64,000 bases of DNA from Ailurus styani (lineage: Eukaryota; Chordata; Mammalia; Carnivora; Ailuridae). The stretch is taken from the NCBI GenBank assembly GCA_002007465.1, contig LNAC01000336.1, forward strand, positions 446,447 through 510,446. The letters run 5' to 3'. Positions 46,322 to 59,365 of the stretch are shown piece after piece; positions within the stretch are counted from its first letter, which is position 1; each line of letters opens with the position of its first letter. The notes under the pieces were generated by a model that saw nothing but the letters and a program-made list of their open reading frames with translations, made no database searches and was not told where the DNA came from. The position numbers and the translations under genes were made by a program.

Positions 46322-49300
46322 ATTTCCAGGTAGGATGAATTTGAAAACCTGTACTCTGTCATTTTCTGTTTTTCTAGCTGTGTCCTAATCAGGACAAGGG
46401 AATAAGAGGTAGGGTGTGCAGTTTGAGGACATAGGGGATGAGAGTTCTTAATGGAGAGACTTGAAGGTTATTAAGACAATCTTCACCAACTTTTTTTAAC
46501 AGCAAAAGCAAACCCGAGAACAAAAGAAAACAGCTATCTTTCTTTGTATGTCGGAATATCCGGCTAAGGTTCTAAATCAGTGACTTCTAATGTTTATATG
46601 AATTACGCCTGCTGATATGTACCATTTTAGAAATTAAAACTAAGAATTTTCATTATACTAATTCATTTAAAAGTAACAATGATAAATCTTTGTTACCATA
46701 AAGTAACTTTTTATTAAAAGTGCTTTTTCTAAAACAAAATAGATTTGTGAGACAAATGGTATTGTTACCTTTCTACAAATCTTGTTAATGTCTAGACAAA
46801 TATAAGAAAGTTGAATTCTGATATTTGGTTTTTCATTTAATATGGTAGAATATATTGTTTTTGGTAGTACATGCAGACAGCATAGGCTTTTGAAGTTGCA
46901 AAAGGAAGGAGTATTTGAATAGACTTTCTGGGTAATGGTGGATATTGTCCTTTGCTATTGTACCAAAAACATGACTAACAGTTTCTTGTGTCATAAAAAC
47001 TGAAACTGAGTGAATGGCTTGTACCTTGTATTTAAATCTATTTGTCTATCATACATTTTTTCTATCTTACATTTTGAATGGATTTTTTTATTCATGTCTG
47101 ATTTTGTAACCTCATGTATTGATCATTTCGAAAATATTGGTTCACTGACCAATGCTGATCGTCCAAATATTTAACACATTGATTACATAATATCAAAGAA
47201 ATCACATTTATTAATATCACGGCCAAGCTCATAAGAGAAATCTTTGTGTAGAGAAGTTGCAAATACTATTGGGCTTCTCTATGCCACAGAATTGCCTTTT
47301 GTGGACTTAACATTTTGTCGATAAAATACTTTAAAAGGGACATGTACTCAAGGGTAGAGATTCAATAAAATTCATAATTTTTACTGGTTTATCAAGGGCA
47401 TTTTTAAGCGAAGTTTTGGTTTTTTTGTTTGTTTGTTTGTTTGTTTTTTGGACCGCATGGCCATGAAGAATACATTGACTACTAAAGCAATTTAGTACCA
47501 CTGCTTTGATTTTTTGCTAAAGAGCCAGCAGGTTCATAGTAAAGAGGCTAGTAGCAACTTATTATTATGAAAACAGTTTTAATGTCAGGGGGTCTCAGAG
47601 GTCTGTGGTTTGCCTTTTGACTGAAACTATTCTAGATTAACATTTTGCAAAGAAATTAACCCTAAATTTACTTGATTTAAGTAAATGACTACTGAATTTG
47701 CAAATACAATATTATAAAATTCCCTGTACTCCTCTAGTAGAGGAGACAGTAATCAAGCAATACTGAGGAAATGCAAAACTCTTCATTGTAAATAGGAATT
47801 TCTAGGCTCAGCATGTGAAAAGAATTATTTTTCTTTTGCAGGAAATAACTTTTTATCACAATAATTTTGAGGGATAATTCCTATGATATGTTTATGGGGG
47901 GGTGTATGGCTTTAAAAATGTATTGGTCACAATTGTTCACATTTTCTTACATTTTTATATTGATTTGTTATCCCCATCTTTAAATTATGAATCTCTAAGT
48001 TTTCAATTTATAAGTTTGTTACCTTAAATAAAAAAAAAAGAAGACCTTTTTACACTGGGTAGGCCATTTCTTCCTTAGAATTTTCTTAATAAGACATAGT
48101 CCTTACACAATTCTGCTTTTTAGACTGGGTTATGACATTTTACAGTTTTAGACAGCCTTGAATAAACCATTCATGTTCTGAGAACACTGATGCTATTTTA
48201 AAACATGGTATCTAAAAAAAAGAAAAACATGGTGCCTGAAAACTGTATCATAGATCGTAAGTCAGAATGAAAAAATAAATAAAACATTTCCAGTCCTTGT
48301 GCTTTTACTATTATAGAACTACTGTCCCTTAAAAGCACAAAGGCTAGAGAGACCAGATTATGTTAATATAAAGTGAGTATATGTCTCATCTGAAATAAAA
48401 TAAATTAGATGTGAGTTTGCTTGGGAGCTTCAGCAGGTATTGTTAGAAGGAACAATCGATGCTAAAGAAGTTAAGGTAGGATTTCTTATTATACTGGCTT
48501 ATAGAGAAATGAAAAAAGATTTAGGACTGGTTCTTTAAGCATATGTGGATGATGTGTTAGGAAGAACCCAGCAGACTCAAATGAGCTGTCAGGTGGCCAA
48601 ATAGTCAGAATTTTCAGTATGCTGGAATAAATATGAACGAAGGCTTAATGAATATCTGGAAGGCTTAGCATGGCATCTCTCAAGGTTGTTTTGCTCAATG
48701 AAGCAAGACAAAATCATTTAGCATCTATTCTTTCACCTCAGTGTTGAATGAGCTAACTGAAAACACTGAGTTACTGCCAGGAAGAAGTAAACTATTGACA
48801 CAAGGTTCTACGTCACAGATGCTGGCTGTATAGCACACTTTGTGGTCCGCATTCTGTTACAACACATGAAGAGAATCTGGAAAATGATGTATTTCATAGG
48901 AAAGAGATTATGCACTCATGCAAAGAACACATTGAAAGGACATGTAAAGTCATGCTTTTGTAGTACATAATCACTGAAGAGTAGAGCTATTGTTTCCTCT
49001 CTAAAGAGAAGGGATAGTTCTCTATCCTTTTTCAATATAGGTGCCATGATAAAAAAAAAATCTATGTTTAAAGAAGCATAACTACACATCAGATGAATCA
49101 AAAAGTTGGCTAAAAAGGGAAGAAAAGGATGCAGTATATTTACTTGGGGAGCAAGAGGAAAAGGTGGCTACCAACTGAAATTTGGATTAAATTTAAAACT
49201 AAAGCATTTGAGCTTTATTTTTTTTAGTTTTATTGTTTTAATTTTATTTATTTAGTTTTATAGTTCCTTCTTAAAACTACTCTGGCCTTATTTCTAAATA

Positions 49301-50105
49301 TATGAAAGAATGCAGGACATATAAATCATCACTGTGTAAAAATTCACCAAAGACTGCACTCAATAAATAATTGTGAACAACTCTAGCAATAACCAAACTA
49401 TAATTCTACTCTTCTATTTAGTTCTCTACCAGTACTAGTTACTAAATGTAAAATGATGTGGATACTATCAAAAATGTTAGCCTCTTAAGGTTTACAAAAA
49501 AGATTTGGCTTTCCCAAACTTTATATGAGTATAAATGCAGTAAGAAGACTTTATTTAGAATGTGTTTACATTGGAGGAAATTTCTATTAGATTTGGCTTT
49601 ATTTTCAAGGATTGTACAATACTGTTGAAGGATGGGCAAAACAAAAAGTTAAGGTCATATGTACTCATCACATTTTATGATTAGTCACAAAGATAGCAGA
49701 AACATGAAATTCAATTTTAAAAATTCTGATTATGCTATCAAAATAATCTGGGTCATAATATTTTAGTACTAGAAAGAATTTTAAGAAAATGAAGCAAATT
49801 ATTTATTCAAATGAAAAAAGTAGGGATGAGAAGATTAAAAGACTTGACCAAAATTCTGTAACTAGAGGTAGACTTAAATTACTTAAATTCAAATCTCTTA
49901 AATTCGTGTGTTATCTTCTCTCCATCACACTAAGCTGCTCAAGCTGCCCAGTCATACATTAGGTGGATTTTCATCAAACAAAGCTTCATTTTGAGCCATG
50001 AAACTAGAGAATTTCAAGTGAATTTTAAAAGCCATATTGAATTATTTAGTTAGTTAATAAGAGACAGTTCTAAATGAAATCTTGTATATCTCATCCATTA
50101 GGATA
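46322..50105. other. No gene seen
   Basis: A long AT-rich interval. A (TTTG)n run lies at 47416-47445 and a run of A's at 48031-48040. A weak MIR-like relic stands at about 49800-49925. 48420-48790 is repeat-free by eye, with no motif or reading frame that I can support. Frames at 48916-49101 and 49442-49639 on the minus strand are not credible. Confidence 0.5.
47416..47445. repeat. (TTTG)n simple repeat
   Basis: About five TTTG units flanked by T runs. Probably derived from a T-rich tail. Confidence 0.88.
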
Positions 50106-50116
50106 TATGTTCAACC

Positions 50117-50304
50117 GTTTTTTTTAAGATTTTATTTATTAAAGAGAGAGAGATCACAAGAAGGCAGAGAGGCAGGCAGAGGGAGAGGGGGAAGCAGGCT
50201 CTCTTCTGAGTAGAGAGCCCAATGTGGGGCTCTATCTCAGGACCCTGAGACCATGACCTGAGCCAAAGGCAGAGGCTTAACCCACTGAGCCACCTAGGTG
50301 CCCC
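50117..50304 (-). mobile_element. Can-SINE with near-perfect target duplication
   Basis: The tail is 'tttttttaagattttattta' and the head 'gagccacctaggtgcccc'. The duplication TATGTTCAACC / TATATTCAACC (50106-50116 and 50305-50315) has one mismatch. The body has several substitutions compared with the youngest copies. Confidence 0.93.
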
Positions 50305-50315
50305 TATATTCAACC

Positions 50316-52055
50316 TTTTCAATCTCACCTGTATGTGTCTACTTTGTACAACTAATTATTATCAGCCCTGAAAAATGTTTTACATGAATTTGCATGTAAT
50401 AAAGTACCTAAAGAGAAAGGCAGAGAATTAAAGAATTGTAGGGCAGTATTTAAGAAGGTATGATTTGGGGGTCATACTAATAAATAATGGGATTCACTGT
50501 TGTGGGTTATTACAAATACTGCTGTCAAAATTACTTATGTATGGAAAAGAAATCACTGCTTGCCTTTATAGTTAAACTCCTCCAGTGAACTTGCAACACA
50601 GTCTAAGAAAGACATGCTCATTAGTGGCTCATTACTTAGCTGGATAATTGCTCTTCATATCAGCAACACAAATCACAGAAAAAACTTATTAAAGTAACCT
50701 ATTAATTTTTTTTCCTGACGAGCTTCATTATACAGTATCTTCTCCTAATTAATGTAATCAGTACCATAAAAAATCCAAGATGAAAGAGAACTATTAGGTC
50801 ATCTGCTTTCAACTACCTGGAAATAGAGAGGCTATTCTCTGCAATGACCAGTCCATTAATCTCAAGCAAAGAACCTCAGAGACTCTGCCATAAATAACAG
50901 CTTTCCCTTTAGAAAGCCCTACCTATGACATTAAGTCTTTTTACTCCTGAGAAAATCTCTTGATTTCTTTAAGAGAAGACCAGGAGCTAAAATTCAGAGC
51001 ACCTCCTCCACATGAAACTTTTAATACCTTCTCACTAACTCCAGTATGAAGCTCCCAAATCTTTAGATAAATGAAATCTAAAACTACTCCCTTTGCATGG
51101 CCTTTAAACAGTGTGACCCACGCTAGCTTTCCAGTTTCAGCTTCCTTATATTGCCTGCTCTCTTCATGTGAATCCTAAAGCTGCAGATAGGTCTTCCCAA
51201 GTGTTAACTCTCCAAGAGGTTTTACAGTTTTTTCTAGCTTTGCTTTAGTCTGTGACATTTTCCCAGTTTGGAAGGCCAGACTCATTCCCTTCAACTTCAC
51301 AAATGTTCAGGAAACTTTAGACTTTGGCTAGGAAGTTAGAGAAGATGACTCCAATATTCAGATATTATTATTTTCTTATCAATCCCTGGGCTGTCATCTG
51401 TCATTCAGACCATATATAGACCATGTATAGACCACACAGCCAAAATAGAAAGTTTAGAATGGGATGATCAGCACAGATGTAAAATAAAAACTCATGCTAC
51501 CTTGATTCTTGACCAGTTGCAGCATTATCTATGGTTTCCCACTGAATATTAAATGATAGGACCATATCACCAGTAACAGAAAACATTTTTCAGAGTTTAC
51601 AAATTGTTCACAGTGAAGGCATATTTGTAGAAGACAACTCTGTGCAAGGGTATATAAAACCGAAGTCTGTTAAGCAGGGTCACAGCCAGAAAATAAAGAG
51701 TTGGGCTAGAATTGGAGGATCCTACAAATACTTGAGGCCATAAGAAACAATGTAGTAATAATCCAGGAATGTAACACAAGCTAAAAAGTTCTAGCAAGAA
51801 TTGAAAAGTTATTGCAGTGTTTAGTTGAACAGTATAATGAGAATAAAATGATTCATTTGAAATACATGGTAAGGTACTAGAATTTTGGATATATGATCAC
51901 TGACAAAAAAGGCATAAAATATCAAGAGAACATATATACAGTGATGAGGAAAAAAAATCAACAAATGTTATAGAAAAGTAATTATCCAAGGAATATAGGA
52001 ACTCATATTTAATGGCAAGTAAGCATAAGGTAAATAAAGTATGAAGTGCTTTTAA
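50316..52055. other. No gene seen
   Basis: 50500-50760 is AT-rich with several TAATTA-type homeodomain cores, but it lacks clear structure. An imperfect 12-bp tandem repeat ('atatagaccatg', 'tatagaccac') lies at 51409-51436. 51000-51200 may be a decayed ancient repeat. Confidence 0.45.
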
Positions 52056-52068
52056 GTACTGAATATTT

Positions 52069-52270
52069 TTTTTTAAGATTTTATTTATTTGAGAGAGGGA
52101 GAGCACACGAGGTGGGGGGAGGGGCAGAGGGTGAGGAAGTAGCAGATTCCCTGCTGAGCAGGGCCTCCTCCCCCGCCCCCCCATCCCCACAGGGGACTCA
52201 TTTCCAGGACCCTGAGATCATGACCTGAGCCAGTTAGATGCTTCACTGACTAAACCACCCATATACCCCA
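52069..52270 (-). mobile_element. Older Can-SINE with a G/C-rich rearranged middle
   Basis: The tail 'aagattttatttatttgag' is at the left and 'accctgagatcatgacctgagc' lies near the right, before a decayed head. The middle has C-rich 'cctcctcccccgccccccca' and G-rich runs. The probable duplication GTACTGAATATTT / GTATTGAGCATTT (52056-52068 and 52271-52283) has three mismatches. Confidence 0.88.
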
Positions 52271-52283
52271 GTATTGAGCATTT

Positions 52284-53226
52284 CTACACAAATACGGAAT
52301 CCTCAACCTATAAGTACATAAAGATGATACTTGCAGGGAGAAGAAAACCCAGAGACCTGGAAGTGTGCAAAGTAGTGTGCTACTTGAGATAGGAGCAACA
52401 CAAGTCTCTTGGTGTGGACATTATTAATGCTGTTCACCAACTAATGCTGTTTTCTAGGACATAGTAGGATTGTATATATAGATCACCTTTAAAGTTAGTT
52501 GTGGCCATGTGATAAAGTTTGACCAATAAGATGGGAGAAGTTTTAAGAACTAGTGCATAAGTCTTCATATTCCTATTTTCCTGACTTGAGAGCTACAGAC
52601 ATCCAGACAAGGAGCTTCCCTTAACTTGGGTCTCTTAGTGAGGATCACATGAAGTATAACTTTCTGCCAACCCAAAATTGACAAGAGTATGAACAAAAAA
52701 CAAAGTTTTGTTGTTTTAACTCACTGAAATTAGAGGAACATTTTCAACATAAACTATGTCATCTTGAATGATATATATGCCTTGGGCGGAATTGTTAGGA
52801 TGCATCAATCTCTTTATTGGATTTGTTATATTTGTCATATAACACGGCGAATGTTTGTGACTACTTCATGCCTAAACTCTTTACCCTCTCAAAGACAGGA
52901 TGCGTATCTTCCTTATTTTGCATCCCTAGGGACTAGCACAATACCTCACTTTTAACAAGATCTCTAATGCATTTTTATGGAAGGCAAGAGAGAGGAGAAG
53001 AATGGAAGGATTAATGCAAGTCTCCTGGGCTTTTCATGCTGATTGCGTATCTGAAAGAATGATCTGTTCCAGTGTTTGTGACTTAAATTTATCCCTCCCA
53101 GAGATGAATCCATTCTACATAAAAAAACTTCAAATAGCTGCAATGCTGCAATCATACAGGGAATATTTCTCAAGAAATGGAGTCTATAAACCTTTTAGCT
53201 TATTCACAAGTTATATAAGCAATTTT
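52284..53226. other. No gene seen; an old unassigned repeat and an L2 relic
   Basis: 52490-52720 ('ggccatgtgataaagtttga', 'ttgttgttttaactcactga') has the wording of an old LTR-type repeat, but I cannot name it. The L2 relic at 52870-52990 is listed separately. Confidence 0.45.
52870..52990 (+). repeat. L2 (LINE2) 3'-end relic
   Basis: 'tttaccctctcaaagacagg', 'gcgtatcttccttattttgc', 'atccctagggactagcacaa' and 'tacctcac' parallel the L2 3' end (gggcagggactg, tctgtatccccagcgcctag, aacagtgcctggc) on the plus strand. Confidence 0.55.
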
Positions 53227-53242
53227 AAAATGTAAGTTTCCA

Positions 53243-53447
53243 GGGTGCCTGGGTGGCTCAGTGGGTTAAAGCCTCTGCCTTCAGCTCAGGTCATGATCTC
53301 AGGGTCCTGGGATCGAGGCCCGCATCAGGCTCTCTGCTCAGCAGGGAGCCTGCTTTCCCTTCTCTCTCTGCCTGCCTCTCTGCCTACTTGTGATCTGATC
53401 TCTCTGTGTCAAATAAATAAATAAAATCTTTTTTAAAAAAAATAAAT
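53243..53447 (+). mobile_element. Can-SINE, mustelid type, with 16-bp target duplication
   Basis: The head 'ggtgcctgggtggctcagtg' continues into the mustelid 'ggttaaagcctctgcc'. The tail is AATAAATAAATAAAATC plus a secondary A/AAAT run. The duplication AAAATGTAAGTTTCCA is perfect at 53227-53242 and 53448-53463. One of the youngest copies here. Confidence 0.96.
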
Positions 53448-53463
53448 AAAATGTAAGTTTCCA

Positions 53464-56285
53464 ATGGATATCCATATTGTTTTTAAGGGATATTCTCTTT
53501 TATTTGCATGACCACCTCAATGAATAGTGGATCCTGAAGTTAGGTTCATGTTTCAGCCTATTTGGGTCCACTTAAAAGCTAAATGACTTTATGGCAAGGA
53601 GTAAAAGAGAAGGTGTAAAAGAACGTAATGAGCAACTCTCATTGTGCATATGCAAACTTCTAAGAATTCAATAGCAGTTAATTGAGTAGTAAGAGTAAAT
53701 GAAGAGTTTTTACTGAAGGTTATTTTTTATATACTCAATATTTTGTTTTGGAGGTGTTTAACAAGTTGCCTTATTTTCATTGCCAACAAACTCCCAAAGG
53801 GTGCTATGCTGCTGGTGTGATGACCATGCTTCAAATAGCAAAAATCTAGAGTTAAGTAAAACATTTGTTTCGTTTCCTCAGACTACAATCTGTCGCGAAG
53901 TAAAAGAGAGAAAGAGCTAGATTGAACTTCCTATTCAAACTTGGTCAAGCTGAAATCAGAACCCAGATATAGCCTGAGCACAACTCCTGACTGTCTCAGA
54001 AAATGGCATTTTTAGACTCAGGCAGCATGTAGGATTGGTGGAGGGAGAGAAAATGTGTTTGAATCACATCAGCATTTTTAACAGATCTGAACTAACTTGG
54101 TAGGTAAAACATTCATAGTTCTGTTGAAGCTAAATTGATCATTTGATCATGGTATTCTCCAAGTTTTTTTCTCTTTTAATACTTTTCTTCTACTTAAGTG
54201 GTTTCACGGAATGAAAGACAATGGATTAGATTTGCAGAGTTTTGTTGGCATAATGGAAAAGAAAATCCATTTTGTGACCAGTTTGATCTATAATAATTAG
54301 TTTCACAATTACTATCCAACAATGTCTTTGAATAATTAATTGGATAATGTTCATGTAGGTTTGAAATTACTTCCATCAAAAGGTTAACATTTATTAGATG
54401 TCATAATTATGATATGTACTAAAGGAGTTTAAAATAACAGATTAGCATAGATTTGAAGGCAATTGCAATATAATGGAAGTAAAACTGGTTGAAATTCAAA
54501 ATCCGTCTGCATTTTTTTTTATGTTACTTATCTTTAAAGGGGGATTGAGAGGTGGTGCTTACTCCAGGAGAAAGAGGGAATATTTTGGAACCAACGATAT
54601 CTGGGCTTGAAATTTTCACTAGACAAGTAATAATTGTGTGACTTGAGACAAGACAGGTTATCTGAACCTCAAATTCTTTATAGATAAAATAGTAAGAAAA
54701 CCTATCTTTCAGGACTGTTGTGAGTATAAGATATAATAAAGTATCTAGTGGAGTGCATACACAAAGCAAGCATGTAATAATTAGCCATTTATTGTAACCA
54801 TTATCATGGTTAGTATGGAAATTTTTATATTATTTCCTGTGCTGCATTTTTTTATTAAATACTATACAACATGAATAATTTATTTAAATATAAAACTTGC
54901 ATTTATATCAGTACATCTTATTAAAGTAATATACTAGTCATGCTATTTTGATAGTTCATGAGATGAGTTTTTATTGAAAATAGTAATCACTATTATTGAA
55001 ACATCTGCTTAAAATGCTCAGTTGTTAAGATAAAATGAGATACTATATGTGAAACTTCTTCTAAAAACTATAAAATATGATGTAAATATGAGTTAGCTTG
55101 TCAAGCAGAATGAATTGGCTACACATTACCAGATATACACAGTCAAGATGCTCAGAATGGGCAAAATTAGTTTCTACTATGCATTTCAACTGGTACTGTG
55201 AGAAATACTTTAAAAGTATAAAATGTGATTCTTTTCTCCTGAGAAATTGGAGGACAGAATTCATACATGAAGCAACTAGACTCTAAAATGGTAGAATGTA
55301 TGGTGCTATTTTTTTGTGTATATGTAAATATTGAGAAAAGAGTGAACTCTTTGGATAACACGATCATTAAATAAGTCTGTGTGGAGGTACTGGTATCTAA
55401 CATTTGACTTTAAAGTTTAGGTTGGCTTTGGAATGGTTGCTGCAAGCAGCAATAGATCACATTCACATAGCTGCAGATGTCAAGGAGCATGGGCAAAGAG
55501 CAATGAATAAGCAAAGAACACTGTAAGCATATCACCAATTGTCGTGAAAACTGGATCCATGGAAGACATGGTCAGTATAGTCAGGTAGATAGTATGGGGC
55601 AAATTATGAAGCATCTAGACTAAAATGCAGCAGGATTTGGGAGCAATGTGATAAAACAGTGACACAGTAAAGGCAGTGTACTCAGTCAACACTTGGGAGG
55701 TGTTCTATGTCAGAAGATTTGGAATGGAGAAAAATTCAGTTACCAAAAGGCTGATAAATATTGAATATTGAAAGTATTTCCCATTTCTCATTTATATTTC
55801 AAGTATTAAATGTGATGAAAATACCATATAGAATTGAGGACAAAGAGCCATATCATTGCTATACAAATGTTAGATCAAAAAATCATTTGTTCAAGAAAAC
55901 AAATTACAAATGAAGACAGAGATGGTAAGAAACTCAGTTTGTGAACAAAAGTGGGATGTTTTTAGATAAAACTAGTGTTTCTCTTTCTGCATTATATGAT
56001 AAGATGATATAACTGAAAAGAAACTGGTAGCATCCAAAATCATGAGTTACCAAATTTGTATTCAGCATGTCATAGGATTATGCAAAAACAACATAAATGC
56101 TACAATCCTTGCATTTGTATTCTAACACTTGATGCTGAAGCCCCTTAGTTCTATTTCATTAGAAATCACCAGATATTTGGACTAGCATATAAACAATATG
56201 TCAAACATAGAAAATACTGCAATTCATAACGTGTTTATTTCCAAAGAATATCTTGTTAAATCTTTATTATTTTAGATATGATTTT
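53464..56285. other. No gene seen; one MIR relic
   Basis: AT-rich interval. The open frames at 55061-55403 on both strands overlap and resemble no protein. A MIR relic is listed separately. Confidence 0.5.
54560..54790 (+). repeat. MIR SINE relic
   Basis: 'atctgggcttgaaattt', 'gtgtgacttgagacaagaca', 'ctgaacctcaaattctttat', 'agataaaatagtaagaaaac', 'ttcaggactgttgtgagtat' and 'aagcatgtaataattag' follow the MIR order on the plus strand. Confidence 0.72.
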
Positions 56286-56298
56286 GTCTTTCTTCTTC

Positions 56299-56499
56299 CT
56301 TTTTTTTTTTTTTTTTAAAGATTTTATTTATTTCACAGCGGGAGAGAGATCACAAGGAGGCAGAGAGGCAGGCAGAGAGAGAGGGGGAAGCAGGCTCCCT
56401 GCTGAGCAGAGAGCCCGATGCGGGCCTCATCCCAGGACCCTGAGATCATGACCTGAGCCGAAAGCAGAGGCTTTAACCCACTGAGCCACCCAGGCGCCC
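56299..56499 (-). mobile_element. Can-SINE, mustelid type, with 13-bp target duplication
   Basis: A pure T tail leads into 'aaagattttatttatttcac'. The head 'gagccacccaggcgccc' is at the right. The duplication GTCTTTCTTCTTC is perfect at 56286-56298 and 56500-56512. The body is nearly identical to the copy at 7290-7480, suggesting one recent source subfamily. Confidence 0.95.
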
Positions 56500-56512
56500 G
56501 TCTTTCTTCTTC

Positions 56513-58989
56513 TAAAGTAAGCCTGTCTTCATGATGTTATATTCTCTAGCACAGTGGACTTTTATTAACTGTTTTTATACTTAAATAATGCACACTCTTA
56601 TGCATAACTCATTGTACTCTACATATATTAATTAATTCACCCTGTTCATGTTATTCCCAGGTCTTAAAACATGGAGTTCATATTTTATATTACATAGGAA
56701 AACAGTGGTTTTGCTAACATGTACCACTGACATACCTGAACTCATTGCACAATTCCATCTACCAAATTCATTCAAGACAACAGAGAATTCATTAAAACAC
56801 CACCAACAAAAAGCAATAGGTACAAAATACAAACCAACATGTACACACATTCACCCCCAAAGTTACTATTTGGGTCACTAATTTTTTACCCAAATTGCTT
56901 GAACAGTTTAGTGAAATTGGATGTTTTCTATATGATTCCAACCTGAGTATTCAATTACATTTTTATTCCACCAATGGCATTCGCCTTTAGTTCAGTTTTG
57001 AAGAACATTCATTCATTCATTTGTTCACTACCTTTCAAGCCTCAGACACTATGCTCAAAGCTAGAGATTTAAAGATGAATATCATGAGGACCCTGACCGT
57101 GAACAAAACCTGAATATCTAATGGAGGCAGAAACAAGGCAGTTTAACATCATAGCAAATTCTGAGGGTTCTTACAAAAATAATGTATGAGAGGGCATATT
57201 TTCCTTCATTTATTCTTTTGTGGTCAAGAAAAAGAGGCCACATAAATTCATTCACGAGTGAAGGATGCAGGAATCAGAGAAACCTTGTTAGAATTAGAGG
57301 ACAGTTTAGCTTCTTGAAGGAAAAGTAGGAGTTTTCTACATGGGCACCTGTGGGATGTTCCAGGAAGCAGGAATAGCAAAAGCCAAGGAGCAAAAGAATG
57401 CGGAAGCCTGGTAAACTTGAAGACTTCATGACTGTGCAGTATTAACCAACTGTAAAGTGCAAGTTGAGGAAAAGTGGGAGCTTACACAAATGTGATTAGT
57501 GAAAGCAAAATCATTGAGAAGTTAGAGAGCTCTAGAGGTTTAGGCAAAGAGTGCCACGATAGCGTATCTATTTTAAAACATCCCAAGTGGCAATATGGAG
57601 AGTGAATGGAGAGTGAGGTACCACTAGGGGACACACATTAATTAGCAAGTGATAGTCTATCTCAACCATATAGTTTTATTAAACACAGCATATGCAGGAA
57701 CCTAGCAGTTCATTGTGGGATGCAGTCACGCCACTGCTACTTTACTCACGCATCCTCCACTTTCTCCCAAGCCTGACATGCAGCCAAATTCTAGTTAAGC
57801 TATACCAACTCCATATCAGATGGCAGAAAACCACTACCTTAAGCCCCAGGAAAGCCCTCCACTTGCTCTTCCACTCATCCTTGGACATCCCAAGACTTTC
57901 TGAATCTACAGGATACTGCTTTAAGTCTATGGCCAGCATTCTTTTTGGTGAATGGGTGCCAAAGCTATATAGATTTTAAAATATTTTGAATATTAATCCT
58001 GCTAATTATCTACCTCTTATTTTATACAAGTCTCCCTCTTGTTCTTGATTCTTGGCTCTCTTCTTGGTTGATCATCTTGTTTGTTTCTCTTTGGACTTCA
58101 TGTTTGCATTTTGTCTCTCTAGCTACTGATCTTCTGTGATCTAACTTGGAGCTACTGACAGTTTCTCACTGCTTTTGACTAACTTGTTAGTACTGTTGAT
58201 TTTTTTAGAACTACTTCAAATCCATGGGTTTGGAAGGACAGGACAGATTCCAGCCAGTTTTTACTTAGAGTGCACAAAAGAGAGATTCTGATAATAGATA
58301 ATGCACAGAGACCTAGGGTTTCATCTAAAGCACATAACACGAAGGAGGAGATACAGCAAACAGATTTGAAAGTTATTTATAAAATAAACGATATAGATTT
58401 ATAAAGGACTAACTATGGATAATTAGAGAGGGAAGCTGGGTAAGGTATTAGCTAGGATTATTCTGAGGTTTTTGATGATTCTGAGGGAGATAGCATTGTT
58501 ATCATTTGACACAGAAAAACCAGGATGAAATGTTACTTTGGGAAAGAAGACTAAATTTAATTTTGGAAAAATTTAGTTTGAGGGCATCTGGGACATCACA
58601 TGATGATGCTTGAAGAGACACAGTGAGGAATTATGAGTATGTAGATAAAATTTAAATCAGTGATTATACACAATATTACCTAGGAAGAAAATTTAGAGCA
58701 AAAAGAGAAATGAATATAGAAAACATTACCATTTATAGAGTTCATAGAGAAAATGGGACAAAGTAGAAGAAGAAATGGTCAGAGAATTAGGAGGGGTATA
58801 AAAAATTCATTGTCATAGAAACTGGTAAAAGACAGTTTTAAGGAAAGGACAATGTCATCATTATCAAATAATGCAGGGGGTTCTGATAGGAAAACGAAAT
58901 AGCATGTCTCCTATACACACTAATATCAGACCAAATTCAGCACCATGAAGAAAGTGGCATACTAATTACAGTGGGGTTAAAGGGTAAAT
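56513..58989. other. No gene seen; one L2 relic
   Basis: Mostly unassigned. The frames at 56632-56881 and 57692-57979 (both strands) are not credible genes. A short repeat 'ggagagtgaat' / 'ggagagtgagg' lies at 57597-57619. Confidence 0.5.
57005..57200 (-). repeat. L2 (LINE2) 3'-end relic
   Basis: 'cattcattcattcatttgtt', 'gcctcagacactatgctcaa', 'agctagagatttaaagatga', 'aggaccctgaccgtgaacaa' and 'ctaatggaggcagaaacaag' follow the reverse complement of L2 in order. Confidence 0.6.
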
Positions 58990-59000
58990 AAGAAGTGACA

Positions 59001-59355
59001 TCCATCCAACAATGTGGATGGAGGTAGAGAGTATTACACTAAATGACATAAGTCAGTCAGAGAAAGACAAATACCATATGATTTCACTCATATGTGGAAT
59101 TTAAGAAACAAAGCAAATGATCAAAGGGGCAGGGAGGAGAGGCAAACCAAGAAACAGGTTTCTTAACTGTAGAGAACAATGATGGTCACCAGAAGGGAGG
59201 TGGGGGGAATGGGTGAAATATGTGATGGGGATTAAGGAGGGCCCTGAGTGTTGTATGGAAGTGTTGAATCACTATATTGTACACCTGAAACTAGTATTAT
59301 GCTATATGTCAACTAACTAGAATGTAAATTTAAAAAAAAGGATATGGGAAGAAAA
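59001..59355 (+). mobile_element. 5'-truncated L1, 3' end only, with probable 10-bp target duplication
   Basis: It starts 'tccatccaacaatgtggatg' and runs through the end of ORF2 ('agtcagagaaagacaaatac', 'tatgatttcactcatatgtg') and an L1 3' UTR to 'ctaactagaatgtaaattt' and an A-rich tail. AGAAGTGACA occurs at 58991-59000 and again at 59356-59365, after a mixed tail (A8, 'ggatatgggaagaaa'). The 3' UTR belongs to a different, older subfamily than the copies at 1-3290 and 27806. Confidence 0.88.
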
Positions 59356-59365
59356 AGAAGTGACA

